This document shows, in pieces, positions 48,801 to 58,586 of a DNA stretch of 64,000 nucleotides (its first letter is position 1; each line of letters opens with the position of its first letter). The position numbers were made by a program, and so were the translations under genes. Under the pieces are notes generated by a model. The model was not told the origin of the DNA. It was given only the letters and a program-made list of their open reading frames with translations, and made no database searches. Source of the DNA: Amphiduros pacificus (Eukaryota; Annelida; Polychaeta; Phyllodocida; Hesionidae); contig OX439002.1 in assembly GCA_949316495.1 (NCBI GenBank), positions 10,224,001 to 10,288,000 of the forward strand, given 5' to 3'.

Positions 48801-51800
48801 TGTAACACAATATCAGGATCTCCCTGTTACACAATATCAGGATCTCCCCGTCAGGCAATATCAGGATCTCCCTGTCAGGCAATATCAGGATCTCCCTGTC
48901 AGGCAATATCAGGATCTTCCTGTTACACAATATCAGGATCTCCCTGTTACACAATATCAGGATCTCCCCGTCAGGCAATATCAGGATCTCCCTGTCAGGC
49001 AATATCAGGATCTCCCTGTTAGGCAATATCAGGATCTCCCTGTTAGGCAATATCAGGATCTCCCTGTTAGGCAATATCAGGATCTCCCTGTCAGGCAATA
49101 TCAGGATCTTCCTGTTACACAATATCAGGATCTCCCCGTCAGGCAATATCAGGATCTCCCTGTCAGGCAATATCAGGATCTCCCTGTTAGGCAATATCAG
49201 GATCTCCCTGTTAGGCAATATCAGGATCTCCCTGTCAGGCAATATCAGGATCTCCCTGTGAGGCAATATCAGGATCTCCCTGTTAGGCAATATCAGGATC
49301 TCCCTGTCAGGCAATATCAGGATCTTCCTGTTACACAATATCAGGATCTCCCTGTTACACAATATCAGGATCTCCCTGTCAGGCAATATCAGGATCTTCC
49401 TGTTACACAATATCAGGATCTCCCCGTCAGGCAATATCAGGATCTCCCTGTCAGGCAATATCAGGATCTCCCTGTTAGGCAATATCAGGATCTCCCTGTT
49501 AGGCAATATCAGGATCTCCCTGTCAGGCAATATCAGGATCTCCCTGTGAGGCAATATCAGGATCTCCCTGTTAGGCAATATCAGGATCTCCCTGTCAGGC
49601 AATATCAGGATCTTCCTGTTACACAATATCAGGATCTCCCTGTTACACAATATCAGGATCTCCCCGTCAGGCAATATCAGGATCTCCCTGTTACACAATA
49701 TCAGGATCTCCCTGTCAGGCAATATCAGGATCTCCCTGTTAGGCAATGTCAGGATCTCCCTGTCAGGCAATATCAGGATCTCCCTGTCAGGCAATATCAG
49801 GATCTCCCTGTTAGGCAATATCAGGATCTCCCTGTCAGGCAATATCAGGATCTCCCTGTTAGGCAATATCAGGATCTCCCTGTTAGGCAATATCAGGATC
49901 TCCCTGTCAGGCAATATCAGGATCTCCCTGTTAGGCAATGTCAGGATCTCCCTGTCAGGCAATATCAGGATCTTCCTGTTACACAATATCAGGATCTGCT
50001 TTTTGTACGTACAGAAAAAAACTAATCAGTTTCTTGGGGGAATCTTAAAGAATATAAAAAGACTTTTATAGAAAACAGATTTTAATATCTCCATTCCCTT
50101 CATTTGATCGTCTGATGACTTGCCTCTTATACGATCATGTGATATCCATCACTAGCAACAAGATTGCACTCGCTCATCGGCTTGAGGACTCAGTGATCTA
50201 TGGCATGTAAGGTGATCTATGTGTACAGACCGAGATCTCGCTATTCAAACATTTAATCTCCTACTGGCAGGAATCGAACCCATGACCTTTGAATCACCAC
50301 AGAAGAATTGATGATGAAGAACATCACATGTTGGGTCCTGAACAGATTCTTATGCAATATTCAACCAACTTATGCCACCATGTTTAGTGCTTTCACACCT
50401 TGTCTAAAGCTATCACAGATGATTTTCCCGGTAATTCAATAAGTGTGGACGCATAGACCTCTATCCCGATTTCAACCTTTTAATCCCCTACGACTGTTCA
50501 TTATTACTCAGGTGTTTCACCTCCCAAGTCAGGTAAAAAAAACACGTCGGTTTTGGTGGCGTACATCTAAAAAATATGAATTTTATGTCTAGCGCTTATG
50601 TATTTAATAAACATTTTAGCACAGTTATGTGCATGGATGAAATAAGGATTTATCAATATCTTTTCAATATTTAGTGCTACTGTGGTCAAGGAATATCATG
50701 TGTTTTGGATTGGTTTAAACAAGACTGTAACAGCAATAATTCCCATAAATCTTCCAGATCAAGGACTACAGGTATGAATGAAATAATAATAAGTAAGAAA
50801 CATGACAGATAATTGTCTGTATTTAATGGAAGTCTGCATTTTTCTTCTTGATGCCTTGGCATCGACCTTTTAAAATTTATCATTTCTTGTGAAATATAGC
50901 TGGACAACCCGATTGAAATAACTATGAAATAATTAATCTTTGTTTGTCAGTTTTCAACTCAGATGGACATTCCCAAGTTTGATTTAGAGTGTGGCGAGAG
51001 CAAGGGTTGTTTCCAGTATCCCATAGACTGCAGTGGATTAGGATGTCGCTATATGCTGTCATATAAGGTGGATTCCAATGGTGATCTCCTATTTGAGGTC
51101 ATGGCTGACACTACTGGATATGTTTCTTTGGGATTTTCAAACAGCAAGGAGATGGTGATTAAATATGATCAACATATATTCATTTTGTATGAGGTCAAAC
51201 ACTTAGGAATCCTTTAAGTTATGTTTTTGTTTGTTTGAAATATAACTCATGGACAATAATGGACAAACGGGCCAATTGTAAGAAAAACTTGATCAAGATC
51301 ACTTTTCAGCTGAAGAGAAAAGTGGATGATTTGGATTTTAGCAAAAGACTCCTCTACTTTCAAATGGCACAGAAATATATGCTGGGAAATAGTATTTGAT
51401 CAGTTCAGGGTATAAACATTTAAATTTTGTGAGAAAAAAGTGCTTAAAATCTGATTTCATGAAAGCCTTAAATAGAGATATGTTTATCAATATTTACAGA
51501 AAGATACAGAAATCATAACGTGCGTGGCTCACGAAACTCCACCTGTAAAAACAATCCAACATGGCCACGCTCCTGCCAAATACTATAACAGACATCCAGT
51601 GGTAACTATATGATACACTTATGAGAATTTATCATTAGTTGCTTAATCATTACTGCATTAAAAACGTATGTTATTCACTGCCAACCTATAGTTAAACTAT
51701 ATGTTGTGTAAATTTTATTATTGTTTTAGATTAATGCAAATAGATAATGTCTTGCACCATGCCATATATTTAGTGTCAATTAGTTACTGCTGTACCCTGC

Positions 51801-54800
51801 TAAACAGAGATAGTATATCCTATAGCGAAAGGCATTATTTTAAAGGAATACAAAGTCCTAATTCATTAAATATAATTTTAGTTTTCATTTTAGCTTCGAC
51901 AACCTAAGGGGCACATTTAACATCGAGATATATACATATATATATATTATTCAATATGGGAACTTTCATTTCTTAGTTGGGAGGCGCAGGATCGGCTACC
52001 TCTTTTTAGTACTATTACCGGGAACCTCTCTTAATAAGTCGAGACAATCCAACCAATAGCAGGACAATGTGCACATACCATATATCTCTCATTCATGCGG
52101 GTTCGACGTGGTCATTTAAATTAGTTCAACTTGGTTTATGCAGCAGGCGATTGACGTCACTGATTATTGAGGATTGCTCTGATTGGTATATCAAAAATAG
52201 AGCAGGGAAACCCCAAACAACAACTAGAAAATTATAAAGCATTTCCAGTTGGTCCCCAGATGTATGGTTGGAATTCCGGCCAAACATCCGGGCATCTGCG
52301 AGCACCTTTACTGTCCCATATGTGGAACTGTTATCAGTGTCTATAATGGTTGTACCATGTCATCTATCCATCAGATAGATTACATTATAATTTGCAAAAC
52401 GTAGAGTGTTCGTTAACTAGTCAGAGCACAATTAGTAGCAAGCTGTCAAATATACATATAAACCTCTGGTATTGGAGAGGATAAGAAACTATAATAATTG
52501 AAATGATAGTTTAATATTCTACACAGGGAGAACTGAAGAATATGAAGGTCACCAGAGCTAGCAAAGACCGGATGTTCTGCAGTTTTACTCGCCCCTTGAA
52601 AACTTCTCTGATGATTCCTGTAGGGGAGTTCTCTCCCAATGGCCCTTGGCAGCCTTATGTCACAGATCTCAATAACCCTCATTATCTGTCTATTGCACAA
52701 GGACACACCTTTAAAAGTCAGCCCACTTTCTATTTTTGTTTTTTTAATAATAGTTTGGAATGTATTTGATTTCCTAGAATTAATTGAAGGAATTGTGAGT
52801 TTATGCTCTGTGTTGTATAAAGGTGTGAAATAATTTACTTTTATTTTAAATCTTGCAGACAGTGATGCAATTGAAAGGCATGATACAATGCCCATTATCT
52901 CCTTGGATAAAATCAACTTTAAGGAGTTCAAAATATCCTATGGTTTCCAGCTTCCACTACTTGTCAAAGCAAATGGTAAGTATGGAGTTATTGTCAACAA
53001 TATTATTTCAAGGAGCTTCATATTTGAGATCATCAGACTTCTGCCGTCTGGCAGGTTTGCTATCTCTAACATCAACTCCATTCCTTTCAACTAACACTTT
53101 GTGCAGGTATCGTCGCCATTACTGGTTGGATGTTTCTGGCTGGTATTGGCATAGTAACTGCCCGTCACTACAAGGGGGCGCTGTCACGAATGTGCTGTGG
53201 AACAGCCTGTTGGTTCCAGGTAAGAATGAAAAATTGTGACAAAATATCTCACTCCAGTTATTATGTAAACCTGCGATTAGAAGCAGCGAAGTAGAACAGT
53301 TTTATTTCTGTCTTTGTGTGATCCGCTATTCATGGATCATGACTGGGGTTGTAAAGAAACTTGCTTTTAATGCCGTGATTTAGTAGATTTTTAGTAGATT
53401 TTAGTAGGTATTTTTTTGTGAGAGACAAGAAAACGTTTCAATAAATTATGTCGTATTGATGTATTTAATTTCCGTGCTTGATAAACCTTTATGTTTTAAT
53501 AATTGCCGATTTTTACAAACTTTCAGAGTCTGCTCTTGACATTTTTATTAAATTAGTTTACAAAATAAAGATGTGTCCAAAGTAAATAAGGATGTGTCCA
53601 AGATCAAGAAAGATGTTTCCAAAATAAATATGTGTCCAAAATAAATAAATATGTGTCCAAATAATGATATGTCCAAAATAATGATGTGTCCAAAATAATG
53701 ATATGTCCAAAATATCGATGTTTCCAAAATTAAAGAATTGCCCAAAACAGTGATATGAATACACATATTCAATAATATAACATATTTGATAAATAATACC
53801 AAATATACAGATATTTGGGTTTTGCTAAAACTATGCATATTTTATTTAGGTTCACCGGACATTCATGATCCTAGCATTTCTAAGCAGTCTGGCAGCTGTT
53901 GTATTGATATTTGGATATCTCCAGGAATGGTATCAGGTAATAATTAGCAAAAACGGTCAGTAATATAGGAGGGCAAAGAGGGAGTATTTCAGTTTATATG
54001 TGTCTGTCTCTCTTTCAAGCTCTTTTTTTGGAAAGGGTGCATACCTTTGTTCTTCAAGTAAAAGCTTTTGTAAAAGCGGCTCTTGACTTTGAATCTGTTT
54101 TTGTTCAAATACTCTTTGTCTTCATTCTATAGGGAAGAAACTTTCAATGAATTAAAATTAAACAAACGCGTAGAATCCATATTGCGTTTTTCAAGGTGTG
54201 TGACCGAGAAAATCAGCTGTGCTAATTGTATTGAACCTCTTCTTGACATTTTCATCTATTGATTATCAAATACTAACTATTGGTCATCAGCTACCAAGAA
54301 GACAATGAAGATTAATAGTATGGACTCTGATATAGACTCAGTCCTAATGGACAGGAAACAATGTGTGAAAGTTGGAACACACATGTCCTGGGACTAACTT
54401 TATTCCTTGTCCATAAATTGCTATTTGCTGTCATCATTAGAAAATATGGAGTGTGTTCATGTCTCTGCTCATATATATGCTGATGACGCTCAGTTCTTTA
54501 TCTTCCTGGGCCAGTCTGGTGGACATGAAATAGAATGTTTGTGCCTGAAAATAACATTAGGAACATCTGGGTCTTCCTTATTGCAAATGAATGAGGTTTA
54601 TTGAGGGCAATATTGAAATACTAATTTGTGCTTGTAGAGTAGATAGACTTCATCTTAGGCATGACTCTAATTACTGATCCTACCGGATAAGTATGGAGTA
54701 AACTTGACTGTTATGAATATATAAACGAAAATCAGTAGGTTGCGCAAACATGGGTTACTTCCACTACTTGAGAACACATATGCTATCAGGTAATAAGACT

Positions 54801-56261
54801 CTTATCCAGTGATACAGTGATTCCCGGTCCTAACCTGGCCAGTTATGAGCAGACATTGTCTGGAATCAGCAGAATATAAATGTCATTTACTCTTGCCTCC
54901 TTACTGGCCTCCTATAAGCTGACATAAAGAACTCCATATGCAGCAGGTTGGAAGATTAGAAGATTAGAAGAAACTGACAGAATGAAAGTTACAGAGTGAA
55001 GACATTGAGAAGAAACCTGAACAGAGCAAACATTTCTATGAGATAGGGCTTTTTAAGTGAAATGATAGCCCTAATATTCTGGGAAAATGTGATATAGTAA
55101 TTTAACCTTTTCAGTTGAACAACGAGCGTATTAGGTTGACCTTTGTGTCTTTTGGCTTACGATGATGTAGCATTGCTGGAAGTGTGAGTCAAACCCGCTA
55201 TCTCTCGTCCTCCACTAATATAACCAAATAAAGCATATAGCCATTGCTTTAACAGATGCGCACGTTGAACCGGTCTAGAACTCTGGAATGGCATACCTTA
55301 TGATAACAGGATACCTGGTTCAGGAGATGTCTTCAAGAAATGCCTTAATTCGTTTTTTTGTTCCAGAAACACTGTATCAAAAGTGCTATGAATAAAGATC
55401 ATGGGGTATCTGTGCAATATTGAATTTCATCGTTCTCTTTCTTTTTTTTAAATATAACAATTAGTTATTCTACACTTTCCAGAAACGTAGGACAATCGTT
55501 ATACATGGTATAGTTGGTTTGTGTGCTGTGGGACTGGCATTGTTCCAAGTTACTATCGCTATATGTCGGCCCGCCCAAGATGCAACAATGAGGCCATGTT
55601 TCAACTGGGTTCATAGAACAACAGGAATTCTTACATTACTCTGCTCGGGTAAGCATCCACAGAGCGCAGTGAACACATATTATGATTTTACTACTTAATG
55701 TTTACATATCACAAGAGGAGTTACTGATAATAATTACTATGTGAAAATATGCATTACTCAATACCTCATATTGTTATTATACTATCTGATATTAGCATGT
55801 TTCTAAAATGTTACAAAATCAGTATATCTGTTTTAAGCTGTGGCCATCTTTCTTGGGATTAATTTGGAGCTGGTGGACACTGTGACAAATTTCCGGCTGA
55901 CATGTGGACTTGTTGCCTGGGTTGCCTGTCTCGTCATCTGGAACATTGTGCTGGAATGTTTTGATCATAAAATGAAACGTAAGCACCATAAAACCTTTGA
56001 TAAAAAGCCAAGTTAGTTTTTCTTGAATTTATGTGTGTAATGTGTGTTGCATGTTACATTACTTCAAAACAGTCACTTTTTGTTGTTTTGCATCAATTGA
56101 CATGTTTATTGCTATTTAATTGCCTTGCAGCAACCCTGACCAAGGATGACACTGGAGGGCGCCACTACGGTGCTTGGGCATACAATGTGGTGTGGGCGAT
56201 ATTGCTGCTGTGTGGTGTATCTATCTTTGGAAGCACCATAACATTCCTTGCCATATCATAG
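39897..56261 (+). CDS. FRRS1: Ferric-chelate reductase 1-like protein, gene C (14 exons, 594 aa)
   Basis: Coding exons: 39897-39954, 40300-40434, 46147-46298, 47310-47401, 50675-50771, 50951-51154, 51500-51601, 52527-52716, 52859-52975, 53107-53219, 53850-53936, 55483-55648, 55838-55978, 56131-56261. All are GT-AG with the same phases as gene B; exon 12 has one extra codon. Layout: signal peptide (MCIQLLSLLLMSSS), Reeler domain (GFPSGATLFQC to about 150), DOMON (about 180-345), and six-helix b561 (384-594). Three of the four candidate haem-ligand His are present (422, 457, 493), but position 382 is Asn (VKANG) where gene B has His (VKAHG). Exons 6, 10 and 14 are nearly the same as in gene B. 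Intron 2 is enlarged by nested transposable elements and intron 4 by a minisatellite. Confidence 0.92.
40520..40605 (-). mobile_element. SINE family 2 fragment at the edge of the DIRS-like element
   Basis: GGGACCGTAATGCACTACTC and ACATTGCCACATGGGTAAGA match family-2 copies. The similarity stops at about 40605, where the DIRS-like element seems to begin, so that element probably landed in this SINE. Confidence 0.5.
40671..40778. repeat. 12-bp tandem repeat, about 9 units
   Basis: GAACACACACTA repeated head to tail near the 3' end of the DIRS-like element, followed by an AT-rich stretch. Confidence 0.9.
40917..41832 (-). pseudogene. Tyrosine recombinase region of the DIRS-like element
   Basis: Minus-strand pieces show a SAM-like core-binding part (VILRYVAFLTCLTRGLTL, SVSVYLATVRSLH), a catalytic-domain part (LMLGFFACLRGSEYC) and the carboxy block with SHSLHAGIATQSAS, GNWHSQCYLQYI. 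The pattern is that of recombinases of DIRS-type retroelements. It is broken; the solo LTR lies inside the coding region. Fossil. Confidence 0.75.
41833..42569 (+). mobile_element. Solo LTR, copy 2 (737 bp), in the DIRS-like element
   Basis: It begins TGTAGGATATAG and ends GGGTAACA, and is flanked by the 4-bp target duplication GTAG (41829-41832, 42570-42573). Same length and family as copy 1 at 35092, in inverse direction, with scattered differences. AATAAA at about 42321 suggests plus orientation. Fossil. Confidence 0.9.
42729..43057 (-). mobile_element. tRNA-derived SINE family 1, full-length copy
   Basis: On the minus strand the head reads GGGCCGGGGCGCAGTTGGTT (A box) and GGTTGTCGGTTCGAACCCCG (B box), then a unique body, then a tail of CAAA units ending at 42729. 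A 13-base target duplication with one mismatch, ACATATAGGTAGG (42716-42728) and ACATATCGGTAGG (43058-43070), proves insertion by target-primed transcription. Inserted in the RNase H part of the DIRS-like element. Confidence 0.92.
43071..44880 (-). pseudogene. Reverse transcriptase and RNase H region of the DIRS-like element
   Basis: Minus-strand pieces: a palm and finger region (PLGAFTKTRIIHDLSWPA, SLSYMNVYDAVTLIDTF), the LPFGLKSAPKLFNNFADRL block, catalytic YLDDVITFG, FLGIKINILNR, and an RNase H part (LLFTDASDIACGVML). Typical of DIRS-order polymerases. Broken fossil. Confidence 0.8.
44860..45591 (-). pseudogene. Gag-like region of the DIRS-like element
   Basis: The minus-strand ATG near 45591 opens a zinc-finger-like start (CTHCGHPVTGHPGPYGKKKC) followed by Pro/Ala-rich sequence and a Gln-rich helix (AAMRDQMATMQVQLQAV). 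More pieces in other frames follow. No homologue recognised beyond its position. Broken fossil. Confidence 0.55.
45602..45678 (-). promoter_or_regulatory. Three hairpin repeats in the leader of the DIRS-like element
   Basis: Copies at 45602-45619, 45632-45649 and 45661-45678, about 30 bases apart, just upstream of the gag-like start. Each is GTCGGG + six bases + CCCGAC on the plus strand, a perfect 6-bp stem with a nearly constant six-base loop. Confidence 0.7.
48308..49997. repeat. 24-bp minisatellite, about 70 units
   Basis: Unit CAGGATCTCCCTGTCAGGCA plus ATAT, with main variants GTTACACAATAT, GTTAGGCAATAT and GTAACACAATAT. Longer blocks of variant order recur (around 48960-49130, 49130-49320 and 49430-49610), showing higher-order duplication. 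The 24-base period leaves open frames of over 560 codons on both strands (QYQDLPVR repeats and ILPDREIL repeats); these are not credible genes. Intron 4 of gene C. Confidence 0.96.
50255..50335 (-). mobile_element. SINE head remnant
   Basis: GGAATCGAACCCATGACCTT and GAATCACCACAGAAGAATTG are the reverse of a tRNA-like B-box region as in SINE family 1. The rest of the element is not recognisable. Intron 4 of gene C. Confidence 0.45.
53571..53752. repeat. Degenerate 17-20 bp tandem repeat
   Basis: Repeats of ATGTGTCCAAAATAA with variable AT-rich spacers, about 10 units. Intron 10 of gene C. Confidence 0.8.
54330..55400 (+). mobile_element. Decayed CR1/L2-like LINE fragment, with SINE family 3 piece inside
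   Basis: Pieces related to the ORF2 of LINE-1 in order: LMDRKQCVKVG at about 54345, HIYADDAQFFIF near 54470, a RLRKHG-like piece near 54740, and a carboxy-terminal WNGIPYDN...SGDVFKKCLNSFF near 55280-55360. Separated by stops and frame changes. A SINE family 3 tail (CATTGTCTGGAATCAGCAGA) is inserted near 54850. Intron 11 of gene C. Confidence 0.6.
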
Positions 56262-57302
56262 AGCTTTGGTCAAAAAACACATGCATTTTATATGACTTTT
56301 CTTTCAGTACTGGGAACAATAAGATATAACAAAATAGCGCTTCAGCCAACTTGAGGTCACATAATACCGAAAACAAATATAATTTTGCTTAATGAAACAA
56401 GGTTAGATGTTATATATGATAGGCAAAATATTGATTCATCCTGAAAATACTCATTTACATAATATGTAAATTAGATACATTTGCAGATTTAATTTTTACC
56501 TTATTTTTGTATTTAATATAAAACATACGTATGGGTGTTTAGTGGTGATCACTTGTGATCTTTAGCTGAAGCAAATATGTACTGAATATTAGATCCAAAA
56601 ATACATTGTTTGGCTAAATAAGCCAGGTACTTGGTGGGGATCCAAATCCTTTTGCTTAGATTAGTTATAATATCTGGTTTGAAAAGTATTGGTAACTTAC
56701 GTAAACCTCATACGTTCTTTTTTTTTAACAGTGTGAATAGTAACTTCGTGTCTGTGTATGCAACTATTCGATGAATACAAGCGATTTTAATAGATACCTG
56801 TGAATTTTAAAACAATTGCTTATGTGCAAATGTACATTCAGTTACATTGTTATAAATTAAAGGGGGGTTGAAAAGTTTAGATGGTTAAAATCTATTTGTA
56901 TTATTGTATGGAAATAATTGTATGGTCATCCACATGTATGTACGGCTGAAAAATGTCCTCGGTATTGTTTCAAGTTGTCAAATTCAATTCATGAAATAAT
57001 TTTAAAATTTAAAATGTTTGCCACTCATCTCTTTACTACATTACTTTACTTATCTTTTAAACATGCACTACATGTAGGTTCTAAATTGATTTATGGTTCG
57101 TGTCTTCAGATTGACCATAAATGACAGACATAAGCCACTTTTTAACAATTTGGGATACACCTACAAATGACACAGCTACAAAGCTTAATGTAAACCTTTC
57201 TTTAACGTGCCTGAGCTCCGAAAATCCACCAGAGTGCAGCATTGACAGAAATAACAACTTGGAGAGACGTCTGGTGTCTGATGCATATACAAGTTACATG
57301 TA

Positions 57303-57346
<44 letters not shown>

Positions 57347-57540
57347 ATCCGTGCTTCTGCAAGCAAACTCTGAAATATTTCTCTGTTGTATGTTCACTGT
57401 TATCAGAATGTCAGATATATAACTGTATATTCAGTCTTGTTTTGATGAATCTACCATCCACAAGTCATCAACCCATGACATACCTTTACAAATATTTTCA
57501 GGCACTTTTACTTAGACAATAGCCCCATATATTAAGAAAG
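56262..57540. other. Downstream flank of gene C with a GT microsatellite
   Basis: Holds the 3' UTR of gene C and AT-rich intergenic sequence. A perfect GT repeat of about 21 units lies at 57304-57345. No gene recognised. Confidence 0.6.
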
Positions 57541-58014
57541 AATGAGTTGCTCCTACAGGTTACAGTTGGGTATGATATGCTCAGGTATGATGTAATAAGT
57601 CACATATAATATGCTCATGTCATATAGTACTAAGGAATGAGATGCTCCTACAGGTTACAGTTGGGTATGATATGCTCAGGTATGATGTCATAAGTCACAT
57701 ATAATATGCTCATGTCATATAGTAATAAGGAATGAGATGCTGCTATATGTTACAGTTGGGTATGATATGCTCAGGTATGATGTCATAAGTCACATATAAT
57801 ATGCTCATGTCATATAGTAATAAGGAATGAGATGCTCCTATATGTTACAGTTGGGTATGATATGCTAAGGCATGATGTAATAAGTCACATAACATATGAT
57901 CATGTCATATATGAATAAGGAATGAGATGCTGCTATAGGTTACAGTTGGGTATGATATGCTCAGGCATGATGTCATAAGTCACATATAATATGCTCATGT
58001 CATATACTAATAAG
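57541..58014. repeat. 95-bp satellite, left half (5 units)
   Basis: Unit starting AATGAGATGCTCCTATAGGT and containing GGGTATGATATGCTCAGG and CATAAGTCACATATAATATG; successive starts at 57541 and 57636 give 95 bases. The array is cut by LINE-3 and continues at 62282. Confidence 0.95.
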
Positions 58015-58043
58015 AGAGATTGCAAAGTTGAAGGCAGAAGAGA

Positions 58044-58586
58044 TTGCAAAGAGAGAACAGAGAGATTGCAAAGTTGAAGGCAGAAATAAAACGTGATATT
58101 GAAGAGCTGGAAAAGAAATTTCTAGGATTTGAGGAAAAACAGAAAGAGCTATCAAAATCATATGCCCAAGCTGTAGCAACAAACAGCCAAACTACAAACT
58201 CAAGTCTTGTCATAAAGAACATTCCATATGTGGAGGCAGAAGCAACAGACAAGCAGGCCACAAAAAATCATGTGGAAAAACTTTTGAAAGATGGCCTGAA
58301 AATGAAGGATGTTAAAATCAAGGATGTAGAAAGGAAAAAAGGGAGAGACCGGCGACCTGGAATAATAAAGGTAGAATTCCAGGATTCAGAACAAAGATCT
58401 CAAGTTCTGAAAAAGAAAAGAACCTTAAAGGAAATTAAACAGTATGAAAAAGTATGGATTGAACCGGAGATGACTGACTCTGCTAAAAAGGCTGCAGGAA
58501 ATATGAGAACATTACTCAAAGCAGTTGGCAAAGAGAATGATTTCAGAGTAATAGGTGACCGTATTGTGCCATCAAAGAAAGATTAG
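58044..58586 (+). CDS. LINE-3 ORF1, 5'-truncated, coiled coil and RRM-like
   Basis: Open from about 58032 to TAG 58584-58586 with no ATG at the front; the true start was lost by truncation. It shows a charged helix (AKLKAEIKRDIEELEKKFLG) and an RRM-like block (SLVIKNIPYVEAEATDK, VEKLLKDGLKMKDVKIKDV, PGIIKVEFQDSEQRSQVL), followed by a carboxy domain (VWIEPEMTDSAKKAAGNM), as in L1-type ORF1 proteins. A 24-base internal duplication (GAGATTGCAAAGTTGAAGGC units) shifts the frame at the very start. Same frame as ORF2. Confidence 0.75.
   Translation: MQRENREIAKLKAEIKRDIEELEKKFLGFEEKQKELSKSYAQAVATNSQTTNSSLVIKNIPYVEAEATDKQATKNHVEKLLKDGLKMKDVKIKDVERKKGRDRRPGIIKVEFQDSEQRSQVLKKKRTLKEIKQYEKVWIEPEMTDSAKKAAGNMRTLLKAVGKENDFRVIGDRIVPSKKD

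Noticed and set aside
48274-50025. 583-codon plus-strand and 565-codon minus-strand open frames
   Set aside because: Both are by-products of the 24-bp minisatellite. No start context, domain or splice evidence supports a protein.
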